Shown here: positions 8,127-17,175 of the stretch, in pieces
Numbering within the stretch: the stretch's first letter is position 1
Layout: every line of letters begins with the position of its first letter
Assembly: GCF_016918545.1 (NCBI RefSeq)
Contig: NZ_JAFFQC010000024.1
Location: 1 to 64,000 of the forward strand
Origin: Desulfobulbus alkaliphilus
Lineage (GTDB): Bacteria > Desulfobacterota > Desulfobulbia > Desulfobulbales > Desulfobulbaceae
Reading direction: 5' to 3'
DNA length: 64,000 bases
Made by a program: the position numbers and the translations under genes
Notes under the pieces: generated by a model
Told to the model about the DNA's origin: nothing
Database searches by the model: none
What the model saw: only the letters and a program-made list of their open reading frames with translations

Positions 8127-11100
8127 ATGGCATCACGAAAAAAGGATAAAGCAATCCCACCGGATCCACCAGGTGATGCCAAAACGAGCAAGGGACAAAA
8201 CAGCCCGGTAAATGAAGCTGCAATTCCCGAGGAGGATAAGGGAGAAACCGCCGATTTTCCCATTGTTGGCATCGGCGCATCGGCCGGAGGACTGGCCGCT
8301 TTCGAGTCTTTTTTCTCGGGCATGCCGGTCGATGAGGAGCCTGGCATGGCCTTTGTCCTGGTGCAGCACTTGGCTCCGGATCACAAGAGCATCCTCACCG
8401 ATCTGATTAAACGCTACACTCGTATGCAGGTTTTCGAGGTCGAAGACGGCATGGTGGTACGCCCCAACTGCACCTACATCATACCCCCAAATCGCGACAT
8501 GGCTTACCTGGGTGGGGCTCTGCAGTTACTGGAGCCTTTCTCACCACGGGGTCGTCGCCTGCCCATCGATTTTTTCTTCCGCTCGTTGGCTCAGGACCAG
8601 CACGAGCGGGCCATTTGTGTCGTGCTTTCCGGAACCGGCAGTGACGGCACCCTGGGGTTGCAGGCCATTAAGAGCGAAGGCGGCATGGTCATGGCCCAGC
8701 GACCCGACTCCACCGAGTATGATGGCATGCCGCGCAGTGCCATCGCCACCGGCCTGGTGGATTTTGAACTGTTGCCAGCGGAGATGCCCGCGCAACTGAT
8801 CCGTTATGCAGCCCATGCCTTCGGCAAGTCACCGAAGGTCGGCACCACCCCGATGTTAAAAAGCGAGAACGCGCTGAGGAAAATGTTCGTCCTGCTCCGC
8901 GCCCACACTGGGCACGATTTTTCCTTGTATAAGTCGAGCACCATCTGGCGGCGAATCGAGCGGCGCATGGCCCTCCATCAGATCGATACAGTGGAGCGCT
9001 ATATCAAGTTTTCGCAGCAAACGTCTGCGGAGGTGGAATCTCTTTTCCGTGACCTGCTGATCGGTGTCACCAATTTTTTTCGCGACCCTGAAGTCTTCAA
9101 AATTCTTGAAGAAAAGATCATCCCCCAACTCTTTGCCGATAAACCTGCCGGTGGAACGATCCGGGCCTGGTCACCGGGGTGTGCCAGCGGCGAGGAGCCG
9201 TATTCCCTCGCCATCCTGCTCGCCGAGCGTCAGGAGTCTTTGAAGCAGAATCACAAGGTACAAATTTTTGCCACCGACATCGACAGCCAGGCGATTGCCA
9301 GGGCCCGAGCCGGACTCTATCCGGCTGGCATCGCCGCCGACATCACACCGGAGCGGCTGGCACGTTTTTTTTCGACCGAAAGCAACAGTGGTGCGTATCG
9401 CATCCACAAAACCATTCGCGACTTGCTGGTCTTTTCCGAACAAAATGTAATCAGAGACCCGCCCTTTTCCAAGCTTGATTTCATCAGCTGCCGCAATCTG
9501 ATGATCTATATGGGTGTTGAGTTGCAGAAAAAACTCATCCCCCTTTTTTACTATGCTCTCAATCCCGGAGGGTATCTTCTGCTGGGCATTTCGGAGACGG
9601 TGGGAGATTTCGCCGATCTTTTTGCCGTGCAGGATCGCAAAGCAAAGATATACCGGCGTAAAGACACACTCCATGGCACCTCCATAATAGGCTTAGGCAA
9701 CTATCTGCCACCCCTGACCTCGCTAGAGACAGCGTTGCCGCGGGCCGCTGGAAAAATGACAACCCAAAGGAAACCAACACTGCGCGAGTTGACCGAACAG
9801 GCTTTGTTGCAGCAAATCATTCCTGCAGGCGCCCTTGTCAAGGGTTCCGGCGACATCCTCTACATCCACGGCCGCACCAGTTTGTTTCTTGAGCCAGCCA
9901 TGGGCGAAGTCGGCGTCTATAACATTTTCAAAATGGCAAGAGAGGGATTGCGAAGTGAATTGACCGCGGCCATGCACAAGGTGACGGCAGGTGTGGAGTT
10001 CGTTCGCTCCACCGGTCTGATGGTCAAAACCAACGGCACCTTCACCCCGGTCAACCTGATCGTTCGCCGAGTGGAAATAGACCCTGACGCCATACCCGAG
10101 ACACCTTTGTACCTGGTCATCCTTGAGGGGGCCGCAGCGTGCGATCTCCCAACCCCGCAGCAGGAGGGCACGAGCACCCCGGCAGTGCCACATGCAGCCC
10201 CGGATATCGACATGCGGGTTGCCGCTCTGCAGCAAGAACTGCAGGTTAAGGAGGAGTACCTCCAAACGACGAACGAAGAGCTGAAATCCATTAACGAGGA
10301 GATGCAATCGGTCAACGAGGAGTTGCAATCCACCAACGAGGAGCTGGAAACCTCGAAAGAGGAACTGCAATCGATTAACGAGGAACTGACCACAGTCAAT
10401 GCCGAACTGCAAAACAAGGTGGCTGATCTGACCTGCGCCAATAACGACATGAACAACCTGCTGGCCGGCACCGACATCGGCACGGTCTTTGTCGATTTCC
10501 AGATGCGAATCCTGCGCTTCACCCCTGCCGCTACCAGAATCATCAACCTGATCCAAAGCGACATCGGACGCCCTGTTGGCCATATCGTCTCCAATCTGGT
10601 CGACTATGACGCTTTGCTGGCGGATACCCAAAACGTCCTGGACACCCTGGTCCCCAAAGAAATGGAAGTCCATACTCAGGCTGGGAGATGGTACACCATG
10701 CGCATCCTGCCCTATCGAACCCTGGAGAACGTAATTGAAGGCGCGGTGATCACCTTTACCGACATAACAGAATATAAACAGATAAAGACGGCCTTGAGCA
10801 AGGCGCATGCCCATCTGGCAGAGGCTGTTGTCGCCACGGTCCGCGAACCGTTGCTGGTGCTCGATACTGATTTGCGTGTAACCATGGCGAACAGTGCTTT
10901 TTACAGCACCTTCCAGGTAACGCCCGACGCTACGCAGGGGCAGTTACTCTATGAGTTGGGCAATCGTCAGTGGGACATTCCGGAGTTGCACACCCTGCTG
11001 GAAAAGGTCCTGACCCACGATGCCGTGTTCAATGATTTTACCGTGACCCACCAATTTGAAACAATTGGGTGGCGCACGCTTCATCTCAACGCGCGCCGCA

Positions 11101-11198
11101 TTTTCGGGGAGCCAGGTCGATCCGAGCTGATCCTGCTGGCGATTGAGGAGCATTCCGGCAACCGTTCCCAGACTCAAAACGACATCAAAGTACAGTAA
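8127..11198 (+). CDS. CheB-CheR-PAS fusion protein
   Basis: This 1023-residue protein joins a CheB methylesterase domain (about 47-235; Ser in GIGASAGG, His in VQHLAPDH, Asp in GTGSDG) to a CheR methyltransferase domain (about 255-500; SPGCASGEEP, SCRNLMIYM). A long glutamate-rich coiled coil (about 695-770, repeats of NEEL) and two PAS-like domains (about 775-1010) follow. Related proteins often continue into a histidine kinase; this one stops after the last PAS-like region. No chemotaxis genes are close by, so its target is unclear. The N-terminal 40 residues are polar and probably disordered. The start follows GGGGAGG. Confidence 0.9.
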   Translation: MASRKKDKAIPPDPPGDAKTSKGQNSPVNEAAIPEEDKGETADFPIVGIGASAGGLAAFESFFSGMPVDEEPGMAFVLVQHLAPDHKSILTDLIKRYTRMQVFEVEDGMVVRPNCTYIIPPNRDMAYLGGALQLLEPFSPRGRRLPIDFFFRSLAQDQHERAICVVLSGTGSDGTLGLQAIKSEGGMVMAQRPDSTEYDGMPRSAIATGLVDFELLPAEMPAQLIRYAAHAFGKSPKVGTTPMLKSENALRKMFVLLRAHTGHDFSLYKSSTIWRRIERRMALHQIDTVERYIKFSQQTSAEVESLFRDLLIGVTNFFRDPEVFKILEEKIIPQLFADKPAGGTIRAWSPGCASGEEPYSLAILLAERQESLKQNHKVQIFATDIDSQAIARARAGLYPAGIAADITPERLARFFSTESNSGAYRIHKTIRDLLVFSEQNVIRDPPFSKLDFISCRNLMIYMGVELQKKLIPLFYYALNPGGYLLLGISETVGDFADLFAVQDRKAKIYRRKDTLHGTSIIGLGNYLPPLTSLETALPRAAGKMTTQRKPTLRELTEQALLQQIIPAGALVKGSGDILYIHGRTSLFLEPAMGEVGVYNIFKMAREGLRSELTAAMHKVTAGVEFVRSTGLMVKTNGTFTPVNLIVRRVEIDPDAIPETPLYLVILEGAAACDLPTPQQEGTSTPAVPHAAPDIDMRVAALQQELQVKEEYLQTTNEELKSINEEMQSVNEELQSTNEELETSKEELQSINEELTTVNAELQNKVADLTCANNDMNNLLAGTDIGTVFVDFQMRILRFTPAATRIINLIQSDIGRPVGHIVSNLVDYDALLADTQNVLDTLVPKEMEVHTQAGRWYTMRILPYRTLENVIEGAVITFTDITEYKQIKTALSKAHAHLAEAVVATVREPLLVLDTDLRVTMANSAFYSTFQVTPDATQGQLLYELGNRQWDIPELHTLLEKVLTHDAVFNDFTVTHQFETIGWRTLHLNARRIFGEPGRSELILLAIEEHSGNRSQTQNDIKVQ

Positions 11199-11672
11199 AA
11201 TATTTTTAAAACAAGAGCCCAACGGCAAGGAACTACTAGAAAAAATCATTATCAGCGAAGGACCGTTACGGATTCAGGCTGGAGACAATGCCCGCAACAT
11301 CCTCATTGTACGAAAATTTTTCTGGGCAAAATCAACCCGGATCAATGGTAGACGTACGCGATCATAGGCACCCCATCTTTGCACGGACGCAATTGCCCGC
11401 ATAGAAGGGGGCTATAACAGTCAGCCAAGTCTGCGCATACCCGGGGTACCTGATATCGCTTACAATACAGAAACGTCATAAATCAATCAGTTACAAACCC
11501 TGTGACCGGTCAGGTCGTCGCACCCGGTGGACGTTTACCGGCCATCGACCACTTCTATTCCATGAACTTTTTGGCATGACTCTGGCCAAAGGCAGGATTC
11601 TTTCTTATTGTAATCAGTGTTACCGAAAAAATTGAACCAGAACAACAACCTTCTTATCCCGGATCCGGATCC
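11199..11672. other. 470-bp gene-free stretch with a dispersed repeat
   Basis: The only plus-strand frame (11143-11367) begins inside the preceding gene and has no recognisable domain. The segment 11360-11452 is a copy of a second dispersed repeat. The 5' part of the DUF4405 leader contains a tandem GGATCC near 11661. Nothing else is evident. Confidence 0.45.
11360..11452 (+). repeat. Dispersed repeat type 2, copy A
   Basis: It begins GGCACCCCATCTTTGCACGG and continues through TTGCCCGCATAGAAGGGG and CAGCCAAGTCTGCGCA. Related but diverged segments are seen at 22490-22556, 38234-38268, 43355-43385 and, inverted, 45644-45701. All are between genes or in leaders. Confidence 0.5.
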
Positions 11673-12512
11673 ATGCGCAAAATCACCTCCATGACCATGC
11701 TGGTCACCCTTGTTGTCCTGATCCTCAATTCGATTGTCCTCTATGTGGTACCCGAGGGCCGGATTGCTTATTGGGCTGACTGGCGCTTTCTGGGCTTGAC
11801 CAAGACGGAATGGGGCGACCAGCACATCACCATCGGTTTTTTGTTCCTATTAGCCAGCTTCCTGCACCTCTACTACAACTGGGGGGTGGTCAAAAGCTAT
11901 CTGAAAAACAAGGTCAAGGAGATCAAGGTGTTCACCCTGCCCTGCAATATTGCCCTGGCGGTTACCTCATTGATCATCGTTCTGACCTATTTTCAGGTTC
12001 CGCCGGTCAGCTATATTCTTGATCTCAGTGCGTATTTCAAAAGAAGCGCCGCGGAAACATACGGTGAACCACCCTATGGCCATGCCGAAAAAAGCTCCCT
12101 GCAGATGCTGACCCGGCGCGAAGGTATCGAGCTTGACCAGGCCCTGGCTCTGCTCGATGAGCACGGGGTGCGGGGGGCCACGGGTTCCGCAACCGTGCTG
12201 GCCATTGCCCGGGACAACCGTATGACCCCGCAAGCCATCTACAACATCATCCTGCCGGCCAAGGTTCAGCTGTCCGTCAACGATACGGCGGCGGCACCGC
12301 CCATCGAACCGCCCCCATCAGGCTTGGGCAGAAAAACCCTTGAGCAGCTCTGCAGCGAGATGCAACTTGACTGTCCCGCCATTATCGCCGCACTGTCGGC
12401 ACGGGGGATCTCCAGTGCCCCGGGCAACACCATCCGCCAGATAGCCGAGGCCAACAACAAAAGACCGACGGAAATTTATGAGCTTATCTGGGCCTTCGCC
12501 CAAGGAGAATAA
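11673..12512 (+). CDS. DUF4405-type membrane protein
   Basis: This 279-residue protein has three predicted membrane spans in its first 115 residues (about 8-26, 48-66 and 88-108), with His residues at QHITIGF and FLHLYYNW as in DUF4405 proteins, which resemble cytochrome b-like bundles. The remaining 160 residues are soluble and contain two similar helical repeats (IELDQALALLDEHGVRG and LDCPAIIAALSARGISS, each followed by IAxxNxxxPxxIY). The function is unknown; a redox or iron-related membrane role is a guess from the fold. It converges with the DUF190-CBS gene, 24 bp away. Confidence 0.7.
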   Translation: MRKITSMTMLVTLVVLILNSIVLYVVPEGRIAYWADWRFLGLTKTEWGDQHITIGFLFLLASFLHLYYNWGVVKSYLKNKVKEIKVFTLPCNIALAVTSLIIVLTYFQVPPVSYILDLSAYFKRSAAETYGEPPYGHAEKSSLQMLTRREGIELDQALALLDEHGVRGATGSATVLAIARDNRMTPQAIYNIILPAKVQLSVNDTAAAPPIEPPPSGLGRKTLEQLCSEMQLDCPAIIAALSARGISSAPGNTIRQIAEANNKRPTEIYELIWAFAQGE

Positions 12513-12536
12513 CGACTCGCGTTTGTTTTTTGTGTT

Positions 12537-13841
12537 TCACGACAAGGATTGATCCCGGCCATCGGCATGACCGTAGCCGGTACGGAGCAGGGAATCACGG
12601 CTGATCATCCCCCGGAACCGCCCCTGATCATCCACCACCGGCAGCCGCTTGAGCATCTTTTCCGTCATAATCCGCACCGCCTCGTCAATCAGCATATCCT
12701 CCCGCACGGTCAGAATGTCGGTGCGCATCACCTGCTCGGCCCGAGTCGATTGCAGCCGCTGATCAAGCTCCTGGGTGAAGCCATCCTGACGAAATGGACG
12801 CGTCAATCTGGCCAGGAGATAGCGCAGGCCTTCCGGGTCAGGCTGGAAATATCGGAGGAGGTCACGATCGGCAATGAGACCGAGCAAAAGGCCCTCGGCG
12901 TTGACGACCGCCACCCGCTGGATATCGTTATCGTTAATGATTTGGATCACTTTATCAAGCGGGGTCTCCGGTCCGACAGTATGGATATCCCGGCGGAGGA
13001 TGTCGGCCACGGTGCGCAGGTTGCTGATTGTTATTTCCTGAGCCCGGAAAGCGCTCCAGTCAGGGGCTTCCCGCATGACTGTGCGAAAAATATCCAGACG
13101 CGACAGCATCCCGACCAGTCGTCCGGCGGCATCGACCACCGGCAGCCGCTTCATGTCATGCGCCAGCATACGCTCCACGGCCTCGGTCAGTGGCCGCTCC
13201 TCGGCGATAAGGACCGGTGGACTGCTCATTGCCTCTGCAACCCGCCTTTGCGCAAGATCGTGCATGATCGCTTCGAGGTCGTCCCTGCCGGATGCCGAGA
13301 GCAGTCCCAGACGTAACGGCAGCCCGCCTTTACGGATCAGATCCCCCTGGGTGATCACGCCAATGGGCCGTCCCTGCTCATCGACCACCGGCAATCCGGT
13401 GAATATGGAGGAAAGCAGCAACCTGGCCGCCTCGCTCAGCCGACTGTCCGCGGTGACCCTTTCCGGCCTGGCCGTCATCACATCCCGCACCTGGAGCTGC
13501 CGCGGGAAAAAGGTGCTGGCGGTTTTGTGGGAAACCACCTGGAGATCATGGAGGGCGATGACGCCGCTGCCGATCAGTTCGTCAAGGCCGGCGAGTACCT
13601 GGTCGGTTGCCGCGGCCGGGACGATGATATAGATCCGGATCGGGAGATTGAAGGAGAGAATTTCCAGACGATCCGTCGTCATTTCGCCGCTTTCATCACA
13701 GCCGGCAATCCCACGGGTGACAATGCATCGGGCGGCGATTTTCAACCCCCGGATATAGTGGAGAACCGCATCGATCACCGGCTTTTTGCCATGACGCGCC
13801 TTCTCATCGGTGAAAATCTCAATGGCTTTGTAGTTGAGCAT
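12537..13841 (-). CDS. DUF190 (PII-like) and multi-CBS protein
   Basis: This 434-residue protein has an N-terminal DUF190 domain (about 1-105, PII-like fold) and four CBS repeats (about 115-425: RDVMTARPERV, VAEAMSSPPVLI, RRDIHTVGPETP, AEQVMRTDILTV), i.e. two Bateman pairs. CBS pairs usually bind adenine nucleotides, so a nucleotide-sensing role is likely. I placed the start at 13841 because AAGGAGGAGG sits just upstream; the longer frame to 13925 lacks a site. It is the last gene of a likely operon with the ArsR and rhodanese genes. Confidence 0.8.
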   Translation of the reverse strand: MLNYKAIEIFTDEKARHGKKPVIDAVLHYIRGLKIAARCIVTRGIAGCDESGEMTTDRLEILSFNLPIRIYIIVPAAATDQVLAGLDELIGSGVIALHDLQVVSHKTASTFFPRQLQVRDVMTARPERVTADSRLSEAARLLLSSIFTGLPVVDEQGRPIGVITQGDLIRKGGLPLRLGLLSASGRDDLEAIMHDLAQRRVAEAMSSPPVLIAEERPLTEAVERMLAHDMKRLPVVDAAGRLVGMLSRLDIFRTVMREAPDWSAFRAQEITISNLRTVADILRRDIHTVGPETPLDKVIQIINDNDIQRVAVVNAEGLLLGLIADRDLLRYFQPDPEGLRYLLARLTRPFRQDGFTQELDQRLQSTRAEQVMRTDILTVREDMLIDEAVRIMTEKMLKRLPVVDDQGRFRGMISRDSLLRTGYGHADGRDQSLS

Positions 13842-13927
13842 CGTATCCTCCTCCTTGCCCAAGGGCGGTTCGATGCCTGGTTGTTTTGCCTGTTGACGGA
13901 GCACGCTGCTGCCACCGTTCGACAAAC

Positions 13928-14266
13928 CTACCGGCAGATGGCATTATTGTTTTCCGCACACCAGGCTGTTAGCCGCTGACGATCTTCACGGCAGATTTTG
14001 GTACCTGCCAACCGGCTGACAACCAGATTGAGCTGATCACGGTAGAGAGAATCAAAGCCGCTAACCAGGGAATAGTGCATCCACAGCCCCTCTCGCCGCC
14101 CCTGCAGCCAACCATGCCGTCTCAGGTATGCTAAAGTGGATTGAGGTATGCCCAGAGCCTGCACCAGGTCACAGACGCAATATTCCCTGCCTTCATGCAG
14201 CAGAACCAGCAAACGCAACCGGGTTTCATCGGCCAGGGATTTAAAAAATTCAGCAGTAATTTTCAT
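13928..14266 (-). CDS. ArsR-family regulator with shortened recognition helix
   Basis: This 112-residue ArsR/SmtB repressor-like protein keeps the metal-binding type motif YCVCDL (Cys31 and Cys33), suggesting arsenite or another thiophilic ligand. In the helix-turn-helix the family has a form like PQSTLSRHLAYLRR; here it reads PQSTLAYLRR, so four residues of the DNA-recognition helix (SRHL, 12 bp) appear deleted in frame. DNA binding may be lost. It sits 9 bp after the rhodanese gene and 86 bp before the DUF190-CBS start, all on the minus strand. No arsenic resistance gene is adjacent. Confidence 0.8.
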   Translation of the reverse strand: MKITAEFFKSLADETRLRLLVLLHEGREYCVCDLVQALGIPQSTLAYLRRHGWLQGRREGLWMHYSLVSGFDSLYRDQLNLVVSRLAGTKICREDRQRLTAWCAENNNAICR

Positions 14267-14275
14267 TTGTGGCCA

Positions 14276-14716
14276 TTATTCCTGCTGGTCTGAATCTGCC
14301 GCCACAGATTCAGACGCTGGTCCGAGGGTCAGCAACTGCCACTCTGCCCACCCGTTTCTATACCAGTACATCGGCAGAGTGAATCCCCATTCTTGGGCTT
14401 GCCGGATGGCCTGATACGCTCTCAACGCCCCTGAGCAGTAAAATACCGCCACATCCTTACCGCCGAGGGCGACAGCCAAGTTGTCCTTACTCATGATGTT
14501 CGTGCTGTGATCAGGGGTATAATAGGGCAGATTCACCGCGCCGTGGATATGTCCGCGGGCGAATTTATGCTGGGGTCGATTATCGATGAATGCTGCTCCG
14601 TGTTGTAAAAGAAACAGAGTCTGGTATCCATCGATAACGGCTACAACGTTGTCTTCAGCTTTTGTACTGGTCACTAGAAACGTAGCCAGGATTAGACTGA
14701 ACAGGATGTTTTTCAT
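14276..14716 (-). CDS. Exported rhodanese-domain protein
   Basis: This 146-residue protein has a cleavable signal peptide (MKNILFSLILATFLVTSTKA) and one rhodanese domain: FIDNRPQHKFARGHIHGAVN and the active-site loop FYCSGALRAYQA with its catalytic Cys. It should act on sulfur compounds or carry persulfide sulfur in the periplasm. It is the first gene of a minus-strand row with an ArsR regulator and a DUF190-CBS protein. Confidence 0.85.
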   Translation of the reverse strand: MKNILFSLILATFLVTSTKAEDNVVAVIDGYQTLFLLQHGAAFIDNRPQHKFARGHIHGAVNLPYYTPDHSTNIMSKDNLAVALGGKDVAVFYCSGALRAYQAIRQAQEWGFTLPMYWYRNGWAEWQLLTLGPASESVAADSDQQE

Positions 14717-15179
14717 GGCTCCTCAATAACTGATCTGATTGATTTAATTCTTTTTAACCGGATCGTCCACAGGGCAATCACAGGTGAACGGTTAGAATGC
14801 ATATTTTAACATAACGTGCTTCCTTGAGGAAGAAAACAGGCCGGGTTGAATCGAATTTGACGAAAATTATTGCCTCATCGTTTAAAGCAGGAACGGATGA
14901 CCAATGCCTTGCTCATATCCGCTCGAGCGGATAAATTTTTTCTTCTATTGATTCCCGCCGCATTTTGCCGCGGGAATGCCGCTTCCCTTTATCGGCGGTG
15001 TCCTTCCGGCCCTGAAGGATCTTCATGGCTCAAAAAAAAGGCTGCCTCGGCCCGATTCGGAGAGTGGAATCCAGGCTTTTGCGGATTTTGTGCCCGATTA
15101 CGTTCTATTTTTCCGTCTCCGGACGATCAGGCTACCGTGCATGGAATGTACACCAATCTGAAATAGGTCCTTGCTTTTC
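14717..15179. other. Intergenic stretch, no convincing gene
   Basis: Two overlapping plus-strand frames (14870-15166 and 14976-15161) have no recognisable domain and no good ribosome-binding site. The region must contain the divergent promoters of the rhodanese and TetR genes, but I could not pick a clear pair of -35/-10 boxes. Confidence 0.4.
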
Positions 15180-15196
15180 AAGACGACTGGTCATAT
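15180..15196. promoter_or_regulatory. Putative TetR operator, copy 1
   Basis: The 17-bp sequence AAGACGACTGGTCATAT lies 14 bp before the tetR start codon and is repeated exactly at 15867-15883 before the reductase gene. Its core GACGACTGGTC has GAC/GTC half-sites. Presence before both genes suggests the TetR protein represses itself and the reductase. Confidence 0.65.
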
Positions 15197-15209
15197 ATTG
15201 AAATGTACC

Positions 15210-15806
15210 ATGAAACAACACGACCAGAACAAACAGGACATTATCCGCAAGGGATTAAAAGCACTGTACACCAAGGGATATAATGCGACCGGCGTCCAAG
15301 AGATCGCCAATGCCGCCGACATCCCCAAAGGTTCATTTTATAATTATTTCAAAAACAAGGAAGATTTCGCCATTGAGGCGATGCGTCTTTTCACCGAGCG
15401 TGAGATCGAAGTGATGCAGCGCACGCTCTGCGATACCGGGATGCCGCCGCTGCAGCGGATACGGGCACTTTATCATCAAAAAATTGAGTTTCTGTCGACG
15501 ACTGTTGCCTTTTCCATAGGCTGTTTTCTCTGCAACATCACCCTGGAAATGGCGGATGTCAGCGACGCCATCGCCCGTGAAGCAACACGCTGTTTCAGGG
15601 ATGAATACGCGCCGTTGCTCGCCTGCCTTCAGGAGGCTCAGCGGGAGGGAGCTATTGCACCCTCAAAAAATCCTGACCAGTTGACCAGCCTTATCCGCAA
15701 CTGCTGGCTCGGTGCCCTGGTGCTCATGAAAGCCAATAAATCGGCGGCACCGCTCCAGGAATTCCAGCTTCTTCTCGACCAGATCCTGCAAAACGCAGCT
15801 GAGTAA
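15210..15806 (+). CDS. TetR/AcrR-family regulator
   Basis: This 198-residue protein has an N-terminal TetR helix-turn-helix (about 8-55; ALYTKGYNATGVQEIANAAD, then IPKGSFYNYFKNKEDF). The ligand domain carries the GCFLCNITLEMADVS stretch typical of NemR/AcuR-like members, whose Cys residues may sense electrophiles. I place the start at 15210 rather than at TTG 15171, because the putative operator (15180-15196) lies in between. It is transcribed towards the AcuI/YhdH-like reductase 103 bp downstream and probably controls it. Confidence 0.85.
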   Translation: MKQHDQNKQDIIRKGLKALYTKGYNATGVQEIANAADIPKGSFYNYFKNKEDFAIEAMRLFTEREIEVMQRTLCDTGMPPLQRIRALYHQKIEFLSTTVAFSIGCFLCNITLEMADVSDAIAREATRCFRDEYAPLLACLQEAQREGAIAPSKNPDQLTSLIRNCWLGALVLMKANKSAAPLQEFQLLLDQILQNAAE

Positions 15807-15866
15807 CAACACACTCTCAGCGCACTCAGCCATCAGACAGTTACTGTCTCTTTTGTTGCGACAAAA

Positions 15867-15883
15867 AAGACGACTGGTCATAT
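15867..15883. promoter_or_regulatory. Putative TetR operator, copy 2
   Basis: An exact copy of the 17-bp sequence at 15180, placed 25 bp before the reductase start codon. Here it continues so that TGGTCATATTGACCA (15876-15890) forms a perfect palindrome with 6-bp arms. Confidence 0.7.
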
Positions 15884-15908
15884 TGACCACAACCCCAAGG
15901 AGGACCAC

Positions 15909-16910
15909 ATGGAAAACATCACATTCAAAGCAATGATTGTCACCGAAACCGAGGACAAAAAATTCACCCGGGAAATCAAGGAAAAAAATGTTGCCGATCT
16001 CCCGAATAATGAGGTGCTGATCAAGGTGCACTACTCCTCCTTGAATTATAAGGATGCGCTTTCAGCCTCTGGAAACAAAGGGGTGACCAGGAAATACCCG
16101 CACACCCCCGGTGTTGACGCGGCCGGCGAGGTTGTCGAAAGTGCAGTCGCCGATTTCAAACCCGGCGACAAGGTTCTGGTAACCGGCTATGACCTGGGCA
16201 TGAACACCTCCGGAGGATACCAGGAATACATTCGCGTGCCCGCGGCATGGGTGGTGCGATTACCGGCCAACTTGAGCCTGCGCGAAAGCATGATCTATGG
16301 GACCGCTGGTTTTACCGCGGCCTTATCCTGTTACAAAATGATCAACAATGGGGTGACCCCGGACAAGGGACCGGTACTGGTCACCGGTGCCACCGGTGGC
16401 GTGGGCAGTATCGCGGTGGCCATTCTTGTTAAAAGCGGCTACGACGTAATCGCCGTGAACGGCGTGGTCGATGAAAAAGAATATCTGCTTGAACTGGGGG
16501 CCAAGGAAGTGATCTCCATTGAAGAAGCGGATGACAAGAGCGGTCGGCCAGTGCTGAAACCACGGTGGGCCGGGGCCATCGACACCGTTGCCGGCAATAT
16601 TCTGACCACAGCCATCAAGGCCACCCAATATGGCGGCACCGTGACCTGTTGCGGCAATGTCGGCTCAGGTGAATTCTCTTCCTCCATTTATCCATTTATT
16701 TTGAACGGTGTCAGCCTGATGGGGATCGATTCGGTCAACTGCCCCACGGATCTCCGCCTGCAGGTGTGGGAAAAAATTGCCTCGGACTGGAAACTGGATC
16801 ACCTGGACAAAATCACCACCGAACTCGATTCACTGGAAGCGCTCGACGACCGCATCAGCCTGATTCTGGAAGGAAAAAACAAGGGCCGGGCCATCGTGAA
16901 AATTGTCTGA
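15909..16910 (+). CDS. acuI: AcuI/YhdH-type acrylyl-CoA reductase
   Basis: This 333-residue zinc-free medium-chain dehydrogenase/reductase has an N-terminal catalytic fold (YSSLNYKDALSASG, PHTPGVDAAGEV) and an NADPH-binding Rossmann domain (VLVTGATGGVGSIAVAIL, about 157-174). Length and motifs fit the YhdH/YhfP/AcuI group, which reduces acrylyl-CoA or other enones with NADPH. The start follows AAGGAGGACC. The TetR gene and shared operator point to induction by a reactive substrate. A terminator follows directly. Confidence 0.85.
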   Translation: MENITFKAMIVTETEDKKFTREIKEKNVADLPNNEVLIKVHYSSLNYKDALSASGNKGVTRKYPHTPGVDAAGEVVESAVADFKPGDKVLVTGYDLGMNTSGGYQEYIRVPAAWVVRLPANLSLRESMIYGTAGFTAALSCYKMINNGVTPDKGPVLVTGATGGVGSIAVAILVKSGYDVIAVNGVVDEKEYLLELGAKEVISIEEADDKSGRPVLKPRWAGAIDTVAGNILTTAIKATQYGGTVTCCGNVGSGEFSSSIYPFILNGVSLMGIDSVNCPTDLRLQVWEKIASDWKLDHLDKITTELDSLEALDDRISLILEGKNKGRAIVKIV

Positions 16911-16920
16911 TATGCAGATT

Positions 16921-16943
16921 GAACCTTGCAAGGTTCCTTTTTT
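16921..16943 (+). terminator. Intrinsic terminator after acuI
   Basis: The palindrome GAACCTTGCAAGGTTC (6-bp stem, 4-base loop) is followed by C and six T residues, 11 bp after the acuI stop codon. Confidence 0.75.
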
Positions 16944-16994
16944 CTTCCGCCACCCAATAAACCACTTGTTCCAGGTTATGCAACATTGCAACCT

Positions 16995-17121
16995 CCTGAA
17001 TCCGTGACGGCTGGACGCTTGTTTTGGATATATCTTTTTTTAATCATTTTATAATTGCAGCGGAATCCTTGACAACAACTTTCACCAGCCGCCCTTCGGG
17101 GCATCCGCTCACGGATTCAGG
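16995..17121 (+). repeat. MITE copy 1, short form, with target duplication
   Basis: It runs from CCTGAATCCGTGACGGCTGG to CCGCTCACGGATTCAGG, 127 bp. The 5-bp AACCT is found on both sides (16990-16994 and 17122-17126). It separates acuI from the DUF305 gene. Confidence 0.85.
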
Positions 17122-17175
17122 AACCTGAGCAGAACGACAACGTACATCAATTTAAGCAGACAGGAGGAGATATCC

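Noticed and set aside
11143-11367. 74-residue frame after the CheB-CheR gene
   Set aside because: It starts inside the previous gene, runs into a dispersed repeat and shows no domain; a broken kinase tail was considered but no kinase motif is present.
13075-13979. Long plus-strand frames opposite the DUF190-CBS gene
   Set aside because: They are mirror frames of a clear CBS-domain gene and have no domain or ribosome-binding site of their own.
14870-15166. Possible gene before tetR
   Set aside because: Two frames compete over the same bases and neither has a start signal or recognisable sequence.
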